Positions 16,866-25,691 of a stretch of DNA of 64,000 nucleotides are shown here, piece by piece. Within the stretch, counting starts at the first letter, position 1, and every line of letters starts with the position of its first letter. The stretch comes from Mucilaginibacter sp. OK098 (GTDB lineage Bacteria; Bacteroidota; Bacteroidia; Sphingobacteriales; Sphingobacteriaceae). The translations under genes were made by a program, and so were the position numbers. The notes beneath the pieces are model-generated. The model did no database searches. It saw nothing but the letters and a program-made list of their open reading frames with translations, and was not told where the DNA came from. The DNA is taken from assembly GCF_900142915.1 (NCBI RefSeq), contig NZ_FRCM01000003.1:620504-684503 (forward strand), written 5' to 3'.

Positions 16866-16904
16866 ACAAAAGGAGCTGCCTTAAAATAAAGCAGCTCCTT
16901 TTGT
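16866..16904. terminator. Bidirectional terminator between convergent genes
   Basis: A perfect 14-bp stem, acaaaaggagctgc / gcagctccttttgt (16866-16879 and 16891-16904), has an 11-base loop and A/T-rich feet on both sides. It serves the DoxX gene (+) and the 16925-17923 gene (-). Confidence 0.88.
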
Positions 16905-16924
16905 TTCACGATTATGGAAATACG

Positions 16925-17923
16925 TTATTTACTCAAGCTACTTCCTAAATCCTTCACATATTCCTCATCAACATCTCTTGATCCCTGTGAGGCAATAAAT
17001 GTATCGGCATCGCCAGCTAATAATTTCTTAAGCGTGCTCTTTTTAAGTGAAATTGATTGTGGTTTGCTATCTGCTTTATTTATAAATACATAACGCTCAA
17101 CATCTATATATTCGTCATATCTATGCCCCATCTCTAATACGCCATCTGTATGGAAATCGGCACGTTGAAGTTTTGAGTCAATCTTTTTATAAATTTTATA
17201 TTTAGGTGTACTTAACAAAACCTCAACAAAGGGCTTGTTATTTATTTCAGGGGCGCTTTCAAAAGTGTGTGCTTTTCCGTTTTTATCATACAGATTAAAA
17301 GAGTTGATTTGCAGTGGAGACACACCAGCAGTTGATTTGCCGTCATTTGTATAGATCAGGTTACCGTTTATTTTATCATAATTATACACATTGGTTATCT
17401 CGTTTACAACAGAGTCTTTTTTGGTGATCCCAAACCCGGGCACCCAACCATTAAAAAGATACCTGCTCCCCCTGGTTTCTTCCTGATTAAAACCGGATTT
17501 CACGGTAAGCACAGTCGATCCACCACCAGGCGCTGAAATCATGCTTCCGCTAAGCAGCTGCTGTCTGGTGGATATAATGGGAATGCCTGAATTTGCGCCG
17601 TCCGTTTTAGTAGTTGAAATAGATGCTCCATCAGCCGCTCCGGTCGGCATTACAATATCAACTTTGGTTTTATTTTCGGTTTTCACTTCTGTGGTTTTAT
17701 AACTAAGGGCAACTACCTGCAGGGAGGAAGCCGGATCTGCCTTAAGCATAAAAGTTCCTGCTGAATCAGCATAGGTTGCATAGTTATGATTAACATCCCG
17801 CACAAAGGCAAATGGAATCGGCTGCCCTTTTTGATTATTTACCGTGCCGCTTACGGATATAACCTGGCTAAAAGCAATTGTGTTTGTAAGCACAAGCAAG
17901 CCTATAGTAGTAATAAATTTCAT
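16925..17923 (-). CDS. Secreted protein with CarboxypepD_reg-like N-terminal domain (paralogue 1)
   Basis: This 332-residue protein has a signal peptide (to about residue 19, AFSQ), followed by a carboxypeptidase-regulatory-like beta-sandwich at ~22-95 (SVSGTVNNQKGQPIPFAFV and DSAGTFMLKAD). The remaining ~200 residues are conserved with the upstream paralogue at 18085-19062 (for example NYDKI/NYDKM, HTFESAPEI, RADFHTDGVLEMGHRYDEY) but match no family I know. It is likely a periplasmic or outer-membrane-associated protein. The pair arose by tandem duplication. Confidence 0.75.
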   Translation of the reverse strand: MKFITTIGLLVLTNTIAFSQVISVSGTVNNQKGQPIPFAFVRDVNHNYATYADSAGTFMLKADPASSLQVVALSYKTTEVKTENKTKVDIVMPTGAADGASISTTKTDGANSGIPIISTRQQLLSGSMISAPGGGSTVLTVKSGFNQEETRGSRYLFNGWVPGFGITKKDSVVNEITNVYNYDKINGNLIYTNDGKSTAGVSPLQINSFNLYDKNGKAHTFESAPEINNKPFVEVLLSTPKYKIYKKIDSKLQRADFHTDGVLEMGHRYDEYIDVERYVFINKADSKPQSISLKKSTLKKLLAGDADTFIASQGSRDVDEEYVKDLGSSLSK

Positions 17924-18084
17924 ATAATTTTTCTTAAATCTTTAAGTTTTAAAGATAAAATTTTAAAGCTTAAAAAGCCAAGAGAAGGATGGTGAACAAG
18001 GAATTATTCTTTCTTAAAAAGTAAAAAAAACGTTACAAACCGATAAAAGTTAAACAATTTTATCAGTAACAAGTAATGGCCATG

Positions 18085-19062
18085 CTATTGAGGCAGCTTA
18101 AGGTTAAGCTCACGCAGGTAATCGTCATTAATATCCAACGAATTATGGCTGGCTAAAAACTTATCCGCATCCCCGGCAAAAAGCTCCTTTATAGCCTTCC
18201 ATTTTAATGAGAATTGCTTTGCGGCCCCGTCAGGCAATTTCACAAAATAATAATGGACAACATCCTGGTACTCATCATACCTGTTGCCTGTTTCGATCAC
18301 GCCATCGGAATGAAAGTTAGCCCTTTCCAGCCGGGTGTCGGTTATCTTATAAACCTTATACTTTGATGTATTTACCAACAATTCAACAAAAGGTTTCTTA
18401 CTTATTGCGGGTGCACTTTCAAAAACATGTGGGTATAATTTCCCGTCCGATAAGGAAAAATATTTTACCTGCTGTTTGTTAACCTGCATAATAACATTCT
18501 TATCCCGTGTAAACAACAGGTCGCCGCTCATTTTATCATAGTTATATAGACTATTTAAATCAAATAACAGGGAATCACCTTTACTTACAGCAAAACCCTG
18601 CACCCAGTTTACAAACATATAGGGACTGCCTTTTGTAGGTTCCTGGTTAAAGCCGGCTTTAGCAACCTGGGAGCTCCCTACCTGGGCTACTAAATTCTGC
18701 CTGTTAACAAACATCAGATTGTTAGAAGAGTTCCCAGTGTTTCCCGAAATGCCGGAACTATTATCAGATGATGAGGTGCCTTTGGCCATTACTATGTTAA
18801 TGGTTCCTTTATTTTCAATAGCTACTTTTGTATCAGTATATCCCAGGGCTATGGCAATAAGCGATGAAGCCGGATCGGCCTTCAGTGTAAAGGCGCCTGA
18901 TGAATCGGCATAGGTTGCATAATAATGCTGTGCATCCCGCACAAAGGCCACTGGCACGGGTTGTCCCTGGGCGTCCTTCACTGTTCCGCTTATCGAAATA
19001 GTTTGGCTAAAAGATTTTGTTCCACCAAAGAAAACCAGAAGAATAAAGCAAATATTTTTCAT
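18085..19062 (-). CDS. Secreted protein with CarboxypepD_reg-like N-terminal domain (paralogue 2)
   Basis: This 325-residue tandem paralogue of 16925-17923 has the same layout: signal peptide ending SFSQ, beta-sandwich (SISGTVKDAQGQPVPVAFV, DSSGAFTLKAD), Ser/Asn-rich linker at ~95-115, and the shared C-terminal domain (FNQEPTKGSPYMFVNWVQGF, HVFESAPAI, RANFHSDGVIETGNRYDEY). The linker and the spacing to its sister (160 bases) suggest separate transcripts. Function unknown. Confidence 0.75.
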   Translation of the reverse strand: MKNICFILLVFFGGTKSFSQTISISGTVKDAQGQPVPVAFVRDAQHYYATYADSSGAFTLKADPASSLIAIALGYTDTKVAIENKGTINIVMAKGTSSSDNSSGISGNTGNSSNNLMFVNRQNLVAQVGSSQVAKAGFNQEPTKGSPYMFVNWVQGFAVSKGDSLLFDLNSLYNYDKMSGDLLFTRDKNVIMQVNKQQVKYFSLSDGKLYPHVFESAPAISKKPFVELLVNTSKYKVYKITDTRLERANFHSDGVIETGNRYDEYQDVVHYYFVKLPDGAAKQFSLKWKAIKELFAGDADKFLASHNSLDINDDYLRELNLKLPQ

Positions 19063-19203
19063 AGCGATTGGTATATATTTTGTGAGAAATATGATACAGG
19101 ATATAAGAAAACGATAAAGGGTATAAACAACTGAATATAAGTCATAACGGAATTATTTAATTAATTATTGTTATCTATAAAATCTTGTTTCTGGTGGGCC
19201 ATA

Positions 19204-19236
19204 AAAAAGCCGCTCCTAAAATGAAGCGGCTCTTAA
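19204..19236 (-). terminator. Terminator of the SusC-SusD operon
   Basis: On the minus strand gagccgct pairs with agcggctt around an 11-base loop and is followed by TTTTTT. It lies about 25 bases after the stop of the 19258-20250 lipoprotein gene. Confidence 0.75.
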
Positions 19237-19257
19237 ATTAATTTTAACCTAAGCTAA

Positions 19258-20250
19258 CTATCGTGAACCTTTATAAGTATAGGTTTCATCAAAATGACAT
19301 CTGTCAGTGCCGTCGCTTACCATTATGTATTTAACTTTTATAGTTTTTGTACCGGGGTCATATGCGTTTTCACCAGATGGGTCAAGCTTAGCTGACCGAC
19401 TGTGTGCCCCTGAGCCCTGCCCGTAATGATTAACCACAGAAATAACTTTATTTGTTGCAGGATCAAAAGCAAATTGCGGTGCCCAACTTCCATATTCGCT
19501 GTTCCCACTACCAGTATTAAATACAAATCCATACGTTGCAAATGTTTTGTTGTATACATCGTTTGCTGTTGCAGATATGGTTTGCAAATCTACGTTGTAT
19601 GGATAAATACCTGTATACGCAGCGTTGGCTGCATCAGTATAGCTACCTGTCACATCATAGTTGCCATCATATTTATTTTTGATAGCTACTGTAGAAAGTA
19701 TCGTATCAGTACCCACCTTTTTCGTAAAGCCACCAAAATTCGTTATAGCATAAGCAGCAGCATATTGTTTTGAAAGGTCAACTTTGCTGCCATCAACAAA
19801 AAAGAATACGTTTTTGGCAAATTCGCCAGGAGCAAAATTAATTGTAAAACCAGTGGCCGTTTGTGTTATCCCCTCTGACCCCGTAAAAGCACCCCCAGAA
19901 GCAATATCTGCTGCTGTTGGCAAAGTATAGATATTTGTACCGATCAGTGATGTATACCCAGAACCCAGCCCATCCAAATAGCTTTGCGGTAAAGCAGTAA
20001 GCGTAACTGTTCCAGCTTTTTGTAAATCAGCGTTGCTCGCAGCGTCTCTGCGTATTACAAACATGTTTACTGTTTTAATATCGGTAAATACATCAAAAAA
20101 TTGATTTTTTACCGGAGCTTCAGTAACCCATACAAATGTCTTACCAGATTGAAGCGTTTCAGTGGTTTTTATCCGATCCTTACGGCAAGCGCTTAAAAGC
20201 ACCATTACCGAGCAGGTCAGGAACAAATATTGTAAAAATTTCTTTTTCAT
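19258..20250 (-). CDS. SusE-position surface lipoprotein (DUF1735-like N-terminus)
   Basis: This 330-residue protein has a lipoprotein signal (VMVLLSACRKD). Residues ~40-170 look like the DUF1735-type beta domain often found in lipoproteins encoded after SusD (GVITQ-like start, FAPGEFAKNVFFFVDGSKVDLSKQYAAAYAITN). The C-terminal ~150 residues describe a second beta domain (YDGNYDVTGSYTDA...) ending TYTYKGSR. It is third in the SusC-SusD operon and probably helps capture the same ligand at the cell surface. The substrate is unknown. An 11-bp hairpin separates it from susD. Confidence 0.8.
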   Translation of the reverse strand: MKKKFLQYLFLTCSVMVLLSACRKDRIKTTETLQSGKTFVWVTEAPVKNQFFDVFTDIKTVNMFVIRRDAASNADLQKAGTVTLTALPQSYLDGLGSGYTSLIGTNIYTLPTAADIASGGAFTGSEGITQTATGFTINFAPGEFAKNVFFFVDGSKVDLSKQYAAAYAITNFGGFTKKVGTDTILSTVAIKNKYDGNYDVTGSYTDAANAAYTGIYPYNVDLQTISATANDVYNKTFATYGFVFNTGSGNSEYGSWAPQFAFDPATNKVISVVNHYGQGSGAHSRSAKLDPSGENAYDPGTKTIKVKYIMVSDGTDRCHFDETYTYKGSR

Positions 20251-20277
20251 TTCGTTAATTATTTAATGTTTAACTTA

Positions 20278-20314
20278 TCATGATCAGGCTTCATTCGCAG
20301 AACCCTGATCATGA
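20278..20314 (-). promoter_or_regulatory. Long hairpin between susD-like gene and third operon gene
   Basis: Perfect 11-bp arms, tcatgatcagg (20278-20288) and cctgatcatga (20304-20314), flank a 15-base loop. There is no T run, so it is not a classical terminator. In this position it could stabilise or trim the SusC-SusD part of the message and lower expression of the third gene. Confidence 0.6.
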
Positions 20315-20361
20315 CGTGTTACAATATTATTGTTTATATAAAATATTATATATGATCTCTA

Positions 20362-21837
20362 TTACCGTCCAGGGTCCCACCATACTGTGTTATCCTGAGA
20401 ATCTGTTCCTGCATTGGGGCCTTTTTCACGTGCCACAGCAGCTCTTACGTTTGCCTCGTTGGTGGTATATTCATTTGTGTTATATACAAACCTTCTAACA
20501 ATCTGTTTTGAAGAGTTTGTTGCTTCGGGCGCAGGGCTAAGCACAGGAAAACCTGTTTTACGCCATATATCCCAACCATAGTGACCATCGGGATAAGCGG
20601 CTATCCACTGTTGAGTTGCAATGTTCTTTGCATTGTTTGCCCCGCCTATGCTTATTACAACGTTAGCATTAGTGTAATAAGATGCTGCAGGATCTGCAAC
20701 GCCCCATTGCTCAAATGACAGTTGGATACCTTTTTGATAATTACTTAACATAGCAGTATTCGGAATCCAGCCAATGTTAGCACCTTCCGTTAAAGCCAGT
20801 AAAACCTCGGCCGCGCTCAGGGCAACAATACTTGAAGCCTGCGTACGGTAATCGGCACGTAAAACAAGTGCCCAACCCGGATTAGCCGAAGTAAAGGCGA
20901 TTGTTTTAGCACGGTCATATCCGTTTGGCACACCAACATTTGAAGTTATTGTACCACCCTTCACCTGGTTTGGGTCAGTAAACGAACCACCGAACGGAAC
21001 AGTTCTGCCATCATTTAAAGAAGCAGTCATATCAGTCATGGTTTTACTTTCAGCCCAGTCAGTTCTGCCATTGTACAAATTATACCATGGAGAGTTATAG
21101 TTACTTGTACCACCAGGCAAGCTTAATTTAAAGTTTTGCGAATTATCAGTGATCAGACCAGCTGCATCGCTTGTTGCCTGAACAAATGCGGCTTTTGCAA
21201 AATCATTGTCAGCTGCCTTTGATGCCTGTAAAGAAATAAGCAGTTTTAACGAATTGGCCATTCTTTTCCACGAAGCAGCATCACCACCGTAACATAAATC
21301 TCCTGGAACTGATCCGCCATCCATTGACGCGATTGCAGCAGTAAGCGTGTTTAATAACCCTTTGTAGATGTCTTCCTGTTTGTCATAAACCGGGTTAATT
21401 GACTTAATACCTTGTAGCGCCTGGCTGTATGGAAGGTCGCCAAAACTATCGGTAAGAATCCAAAAGTAGTATGATTGAAGTATTTTAGCTGCTGCTACGC
21501 TATTTTTGCTTTGGTTAAGGTTAATAACATTCTGCAAATCATACAATGGCCCATTATAAACACCGGTAAAATCAACCTGCGGAAGGTTATATAGTGATGT
21601 TCCGGGATATTGTGTTTCAGAAAAATACTGGGCATATGCACCAGGCCCAATTGAATAGGTATTGGTTGTTACATAAGGCCCAAAGCTATTTATTGCGTTT
21701 GCAAACAACGCAGCGGGTATAGGTATATTTACGGCCTTGGGGTCAACGTTCGTGCTCCCAAAGTCATTCGGTTTTTTACAGCTAGCAGCTCCCCATAAGG
21801 CCAGCGATGCAAGTGCGTATATATATATCTTTTTCAT
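20362..21837 (-). CDS. SusD/RagB-family nutrient-binding outer-membrane lipoprotein
   Basis: This 491-residue protein has a lipoprotein signal (LALWGAASCKKPND). The helical body has the SusD-like-2 pattern: YAQYFSETQYPG early, AKILQSYYFWILTDSFGDLPYSQAL (a TPR-like helical pair), then WKRMANSLKLLISLQASK, SAAEVLLALTEGANIGW, and WDIWRKTGFPVLSP near the end. SusD proteins cap the SusC channel and deliver ligands. It sits 44 bases after the SusC-like gene, so the two are a functional pair. No enzyme gene is in the operon to reveal the glycan or peptide imported. Confidence 0.92.
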   Translation of the reverse strand: MKKIYIYALASLALWGAASCKKPNDFGSTNVDPKAVNIPIPAALFANAINSFGPYVTTNTYSIGPGAYAQYFSETQYPGTSLYNLPQVDFTGVYNGPLYDLQNVINLNQSKNSVAAAKILQSYYFWILTDSFGDLPYSQALQGIKSINPVYDKQEDIYKGLLNTLTAAIASMDGGSVPGDLCYGGDAASWKRMANSLKLLISLQASKAADNDFAKAAFVQATSDAAGLITDNSQNFKLSLPGGTSNYNSPWYNLYNGRTDWAESKTMTDMTASLNDGRTVPFGGSFTDPNQVKGGTITSNVGVPNGYDRAKTIAFTSANPGWALVLRADYRTQASSIVALSAAEVLLALTEGANIGWIPNTAMLSNYQKGIQLSFEQWGVADPAASYYTNANVVISIGGANNAKNIATQQWIAAYPDGHYGWDIWRKTGFPVLSPAPEATNSSKQIVRRFVYNTNEYTTNEANVRAAVAREKGPNAGTDSQDNTVWWDPGR

Positions 21838-21881
21838 TTTCTTATCTATCTAATTTAATTTTTTTAAACTACTCCAGATTC

Positions 21882-24800
21882 TCAGAAGCCAACTCTCAGG
21901 TTAAATCCAAAACCTCTTGTTCCTGGTAACTGTCCTGATTCGCCCTGTACTGCACTGATCTGTGATGGATCAAAATCTTTTGTTTTAGCATAAATCAGCC
22001 AAAGATCATGAGCATCTATCTGTATTGAAGCACTCTTTATTGCGCTGCCTAAGCCCCATTTCTTAACAGGAAGACGGTAACTCAAACCAACTTCACGTAA
22101 TTTTATGAAACTAAGATCGTAGATAAACTCATCAGTAGTTTTGGCGTTGAAAACATTGTGATAATACGCCTGGGCATCTACATACGTGCTTACCGGCTTA
22201 CCGTTTGCGTCAACACCAACCATGTGAATACCACCGCCATCAGCAGGAGCATCACGAACAGGGTTCCCTTTATCATTTAAGGCAGCAGTACGCGCAGTTA
22301 ACCCGCTGAATGAGCCAAATGCGTCAGACAATGAAGCAAATTTACCACCAAACTGATAGTCGATATTAAAGTTAAGTGACCAGTCTTTCAGGAAAGTGAA
22401 TGTATTTTGAACACCACCTGTATGCTTAGGTAATACACTACCAAAATAAACAGAAGGATTGTTTTTGTAGAAACCATTATCATCCAGGATAGGTACGCCG
22501 GAAGCATTACGAAGGATACCGCCGCCGAATAACTGTCCCCAGGCCATTCCTTCTTTTTGAACCAATACCGGCAGGTTACTAAATGTATTGCCACCACCGG
22601 ATACAACCACTTGCGTAACCTTATATTTTTTACTTACCTCAACTACTTTATCCTGCAACAGGTTTTCGTAGCTTAAGCTAATGTTCCATGAGAAGTTTGT
22701 GCTTCTTACAGGGTAGCCATAAGCCTGGATATCGATACCTTTTTTGGTAACCAAACCAAAGTTGGTTAATATGGTATTGAACCCGCTGGCGCCGTTAACA
22801 GTGATATTTTGAGGGATCCCTCTTTCATCTCCCCAGAAATAAGTACCGCCTAATCCAATCCTGTCATTTAAGAATCTAAAATCAGCGCCAAGCTCCTTTT
22901 GAGTTACAACTGAACCATGGATCTGAGGATCAACATATGCGTCAGGCGTATTCATCAGCAATTGCCCGTTATAAGTAGTGGTATTAACACCATATGAAAG
23001 CCCGGGATACCTGTAAGCTCCAAAAGTTTCGTTGCTTGTACCTAAAGCTTTAGGGATCTGACCATAGGTGGCCCTCAGTTTACCATAGCTTAACCAAGGC
23101 GTTTTATCTTTCAGCAGGTCGCTGAATACAAATGACAAACCGAATGATTTTGACAACACGTCATTATTTGCCTGCGGTAATGTTGAGAACCAATCGTTAC
23201 GTACTGATCCATCGAGGAAGATCATATTTTTCCAGCTTAAAGCCAAACGACCTAAAACAGCATTATATTTTTCAGATGTCCTGGAGTTTATAAGGTTGGG
23301 TGCGGTAGCACCGTTGTTAACTGTATAAAGGTCAGGAATTAATAAACCTGCAATAGTTGAGGGATTTGAGTTGGTAGAAGTCTGTATTGAAATATCTTTG
23401 TAAGTCCAATTAAATGAGTCAGTACCTAAGTTGGCATCAATTCTAAAATCTTTAAAGGTTTTGCCATAAGTAGCTAAAAACTCGTAGTTCTCACGATTTG
23501 AATAAGTGCTTTGTGTATAATAGTTGCCAAAAACACCTGTTTGTACAGCGCTGGTTTCCAGTTCAGTAGGAATTATATTTTCTGTCCAGCTGGTAACCTG
23601 TTGTTTACGATATGTTGCTTTGAAGCTTAAATCGTTATTAACTTTATAAGTAAATGCGATATTTCCATAAAGGCGGTCGCGGTTGGTATTATAGTTTAAC
23701 AACTTCTGATAAGTATAAAAGTTATACCAATAGTTTGCTCCATAAAAAGCAGTGGGGTTATCCGGGTTCCAGGTACCGGGATCATTATGGTTCCAGGTTG
23801 CATATTCGCCGGGAGCATATTGTAAGCCACTAAGCTCTTTCATGATTCCCATGTCAAGATCCCGGTGAAACCATTGGTTAAATGAACCAGAGCTTTGGTT
23901 TCCGTACCCGTCATTAAGCTGACCATGAATTTTCTGATTAACATAATTAACGTTTGCGCTAAATGAAAAATGTTTGCTCAGATCATAGTTATAGTTAATG
24001 TTTAAAGTATTTCTTTTCAGACTCTGCTCTGGAATAACACCTTTTTGATAAACGTTACCATATGACAATTTAAAGCTGTAATCATCACCTGCCTTGTTAA
24101 ACGTTATGCTGTTATCAAGCAGCACTCCTGTTTGAAAGAAATCTCTTGAATTGGTAGGCTGTGGAGTCCATGAAGCAGTTTTACCGGTATATTTTGTACC
24201 AGGGTACCATGCATACCATGGAATATATTCCTGTCCAACCATTTTAGGGCCCCAGCTGCTATCATCTGAATAATCGGGATAGTATTTACCGCTTAAAGAT
24301 TTCCATGCATCAGGATCGCCTGCTTTCCAAACATATTGTTCAAAGTTTGCATCCGCACCGCCACCATAAGTATTTTGGTATTGTGGCAATATATAAGCTT
24401 TATCCCAGGTTGCGCCTAATTTCAGATCAATACCAAGGCCGCCGTTCTTTTTAGCTTTGCTGGTAGTGATAATGATAGCACCGTTAGCACCTTGCGAACC
24501 TAATAAGGCAGCAGCAGCAGCACCCTGTAATACAGTAACGCTTTCAATGTCGTCAAGATTCACATCATCAGAGTTTGGCAGCACAGTACCGTCAACCACG
24601 TAAAGTGCGCCTGAGCCTGAACCAAAGCCTGACGCACCGCGAAGCCTTACTTCAGTGTTACGGCCCAATGCAGCAGCCGACTGGCTGCGAACCTGAACAC
24701 CCGCAACCTTACCTGCTAAGGCGTTGTTGATGTTAGGCTGGCGAACAGTGTTCAATTCAGTAGCCGTTACAACCTGTGCCGAATTTGAAGTTGAACGAAC

Positions 24801-25151
24801 TGATTGTTTAATGCCGTAACCACCGGTTACCACAACTTCTTTCAACTCATTTGCGTTTGCCTCAAGTGAGGCATTAATAAGGTCAGTTGCACCAATTGTA
24901 GCGGTTATTTTTTTAAAGCCTACAAATGTAAATGCTAGTGATTTTGCCGATGCCGGCACCTTGATGGTAAACTTACCATAATCGTTGGTTTGAGTACCAA
25001 CTTGAGTTCCAGGTACTGTAACACTTACCCCAGGAAGCGGCAAACCGTCATCCTTTGAAGTAACTGTACCAGTAATTGTTCGATTTTGTGCAAAAGCCTG
25101 TGTTATACATAACATCAGGAAACACAAACTTACTAGTAAAAGTTTTTTCAT
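21882..25151 (-). CDS. SusC/RagA-family TonB-dependent outer-membrane transporter
   Basis: At 1089 residues the length is typical. The order is signal peptide (to FAQ, ~21), carboxypeptidase-regulatory domain (~24-100, TITGTVTSKDDGLPLPGVSV), plug domain (~115-235) with LYVVDGTVLPNSDDVNLDDIES-type motif and GANGAIIITTS, then a 22-stranded barrel ending with the aromatic GFNLRVGF. It imports a ligand through the outer membrane using TonB energy together with the SusD-like protein. No FecR/sigma pair is nearby. A divergent PadR gene is 185 bases upstream and may or may not control it. Confidence 0.95.
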   Translation of the reverse strand: MKKLLLVSLCFLMLCITQAFAQNRTITGTVTSKDDGLPLPGVSVTVPGTQVGTQTNDYGKFTIKVPASAKSLAFTFVGFKKITATIGATDLINASLEANANELKEVVVTGGYGIKQSVRSTSNSAQVVTATELNTVRQPNINNALAGKVAGVQVRSQSAAALGRNTEVRLRGASGFGSGSGALYVVDGTVLPNSDDVNLDDIESVTVLQGAAAAALLGSQGANGAIIITTSKAKKNGGLGIDLKLGATWDKAYILPQYQNTYGGGADANFEQYVWKAGDPDAWKSLSGKYYPDYSDDSSWGPKMVGQEYIPWYAWYPGTKYTGKTASWTPQPTNSRDFFQTGVLLDNSITFNKAGDDYSFKLSYGNVYQKGVIPEQSLKRNTLNINYNYDLSKHFSFSANVNYVNQKIHGQLNDGYGNQSSGSFNQWFHRDLDMGIMKELSGLQYAPGEYATWNHNDPGTWNPDNPTAFYGANYWYNFYTYQKLLNYNTNRDRLYGNIAFTYKVNNDLSFKATYRKQQVTSWTENIIPTELETSAVQTGVFGNYYTQSTYSNRENYEFLATYGKTFKDFRIDANLGTDSFNWTYKDISIQTSTNSNPSTIAGLLIPDLYTVNNGATAPNLINSRTSEKYNAVLGRLALSWKNMIFLDGSVRNDWFSTLPQANNDVLSKSFGLSFVFSDLLKDKTPWLSYGKLRATYGQIPKALGTSNETFGAYRYPGLSYGVNTTTYNGQLLMNTPDAYVDPQIHGSVVTQKELGADFRFLNDRIGLGGTYFWGDERGIPQNITVNGASGFNTILTNFGLVTKKGIDIQAYGYPVRSTNFSWNISLSYENLLQDKVVEVSKKYKVTQVVVSGGGNTFSNLPVLVQKEGMAWGQLFGGGILRNASGVPILDDNGFYKNNPSVYFGSVLPKHTGGVQNTFTFLKDWSLNFNIDYQFGGKFASLSDAFGSFSGLTARTAALNDKGNPVRDAPADGGGIHMVGVDANGKPVSTYVDAQAYYHNVFNAKTTDEFIYDLSFIKLREVGLSYRLPVKKWGLGSAIKSASIQIDAHDLWLIYAKTKDFDPSQISAVQGESGQLPGTRGFGFNLRVGF

Positions 25152-25295
25152 TTCGTTAATAATAAGATCAGTTAATAGTTAATTAATGTTAAAAGTAGTG
25201 TTACATTATCAAATTGTCAAGGGAAATCTTAAAAAACATTGCTTTTTTTTGAAAAAAATCGCACTTTAAGTATAAATGAAATATTTTTAGTACTA

Positions 25296-25331
25296 TGTAT
25301 TGCATAATACAATTTAAAACATATATCTTTG
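25296..25331 (+). promoter_or_regulatory. padR promoter with overlapping operator
   Basis: A Bacteroidota -7 box TATCTTTG (25324-25331, consensus TAnnTTTG) lies just 4 bases before the padR start codon, and a TTG -33 element (25300-25302) is 21 bases upstream. The -33 element is inside an inverted repeat, tgtatt-gcat-aataca (25296-25311). The layout predicts PadR autorepression and an almost leaderless transcript. Confidence 0.6.
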
Positions 25332-25335
25332 TAGT

Positions 25336-25668
25336 ATGATTGTTGAAAACACACAAACCCAAATGCGGAAAGGGATACTGGAGTATTGCATTCTTTCCAT
25401 AATAGCAAAGGGCGAAACATATGCATCAGATATAATAGCTGAGCTAAAAAAAGCCCAATTGCTTGTAGTTGAGGGTACTCTGTATCCTTTGCTTACCCGT
25501 TTAAAAAACAATGGCCTGCTTACCTACAATTGGGTTGAGTCAACATCAGGGCCACCAAGAAAGTATTATATCCTATCAGACGAAGGCAGAAGTGTGCTGG
25601 AGCAACTGGATAAGACCTGGGAGGAACTATTATTTGCTGTACAAACAGCTATTGGGAACAGAAAATAA
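25336..25668 (+). CDS. PadR family transcriptional regulator
   Basis: This 110-residue winged-helix repressor has the family start NTQTQMRKGILEYCILSII at ~5-23, and the wing region VEGTLYPLLTRLKNNGLLTYNW at ~48-69, followed by PRKYYILSDEGRSVLEQL. PadR proteins bind operators as dimers and respond to phenolics, drugs or envelope stress. It is followed after 23 bases by a PspC-domain membrane protein, a pairing common in Bacteroidota, so the two form an operon. Confidence 0.93.
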   Translation: MIVENTQTQMRKGILEYCILSIIAKGETYASDIIAELKKAQLLVVEGTLYPLLTRLKNNGLLTYNWVESTSGPPRKYYILSDEGRSVLEQLDKTWEELLFAVQTAIGNRK

Positions 25669-25691
25669 AAAAACCTGAAATTATTATCATC

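Noticed and set aside
20362..25151. SusC-SusD locus considered as part of an unusual polysaccharide-utilisation island
   Set aside because: No carbohydrate-active enzyme, sigma/anti-sigma pair or hybrid sensor is in the operon, so it looks like an ordinary uptake pair of unknown ligand.
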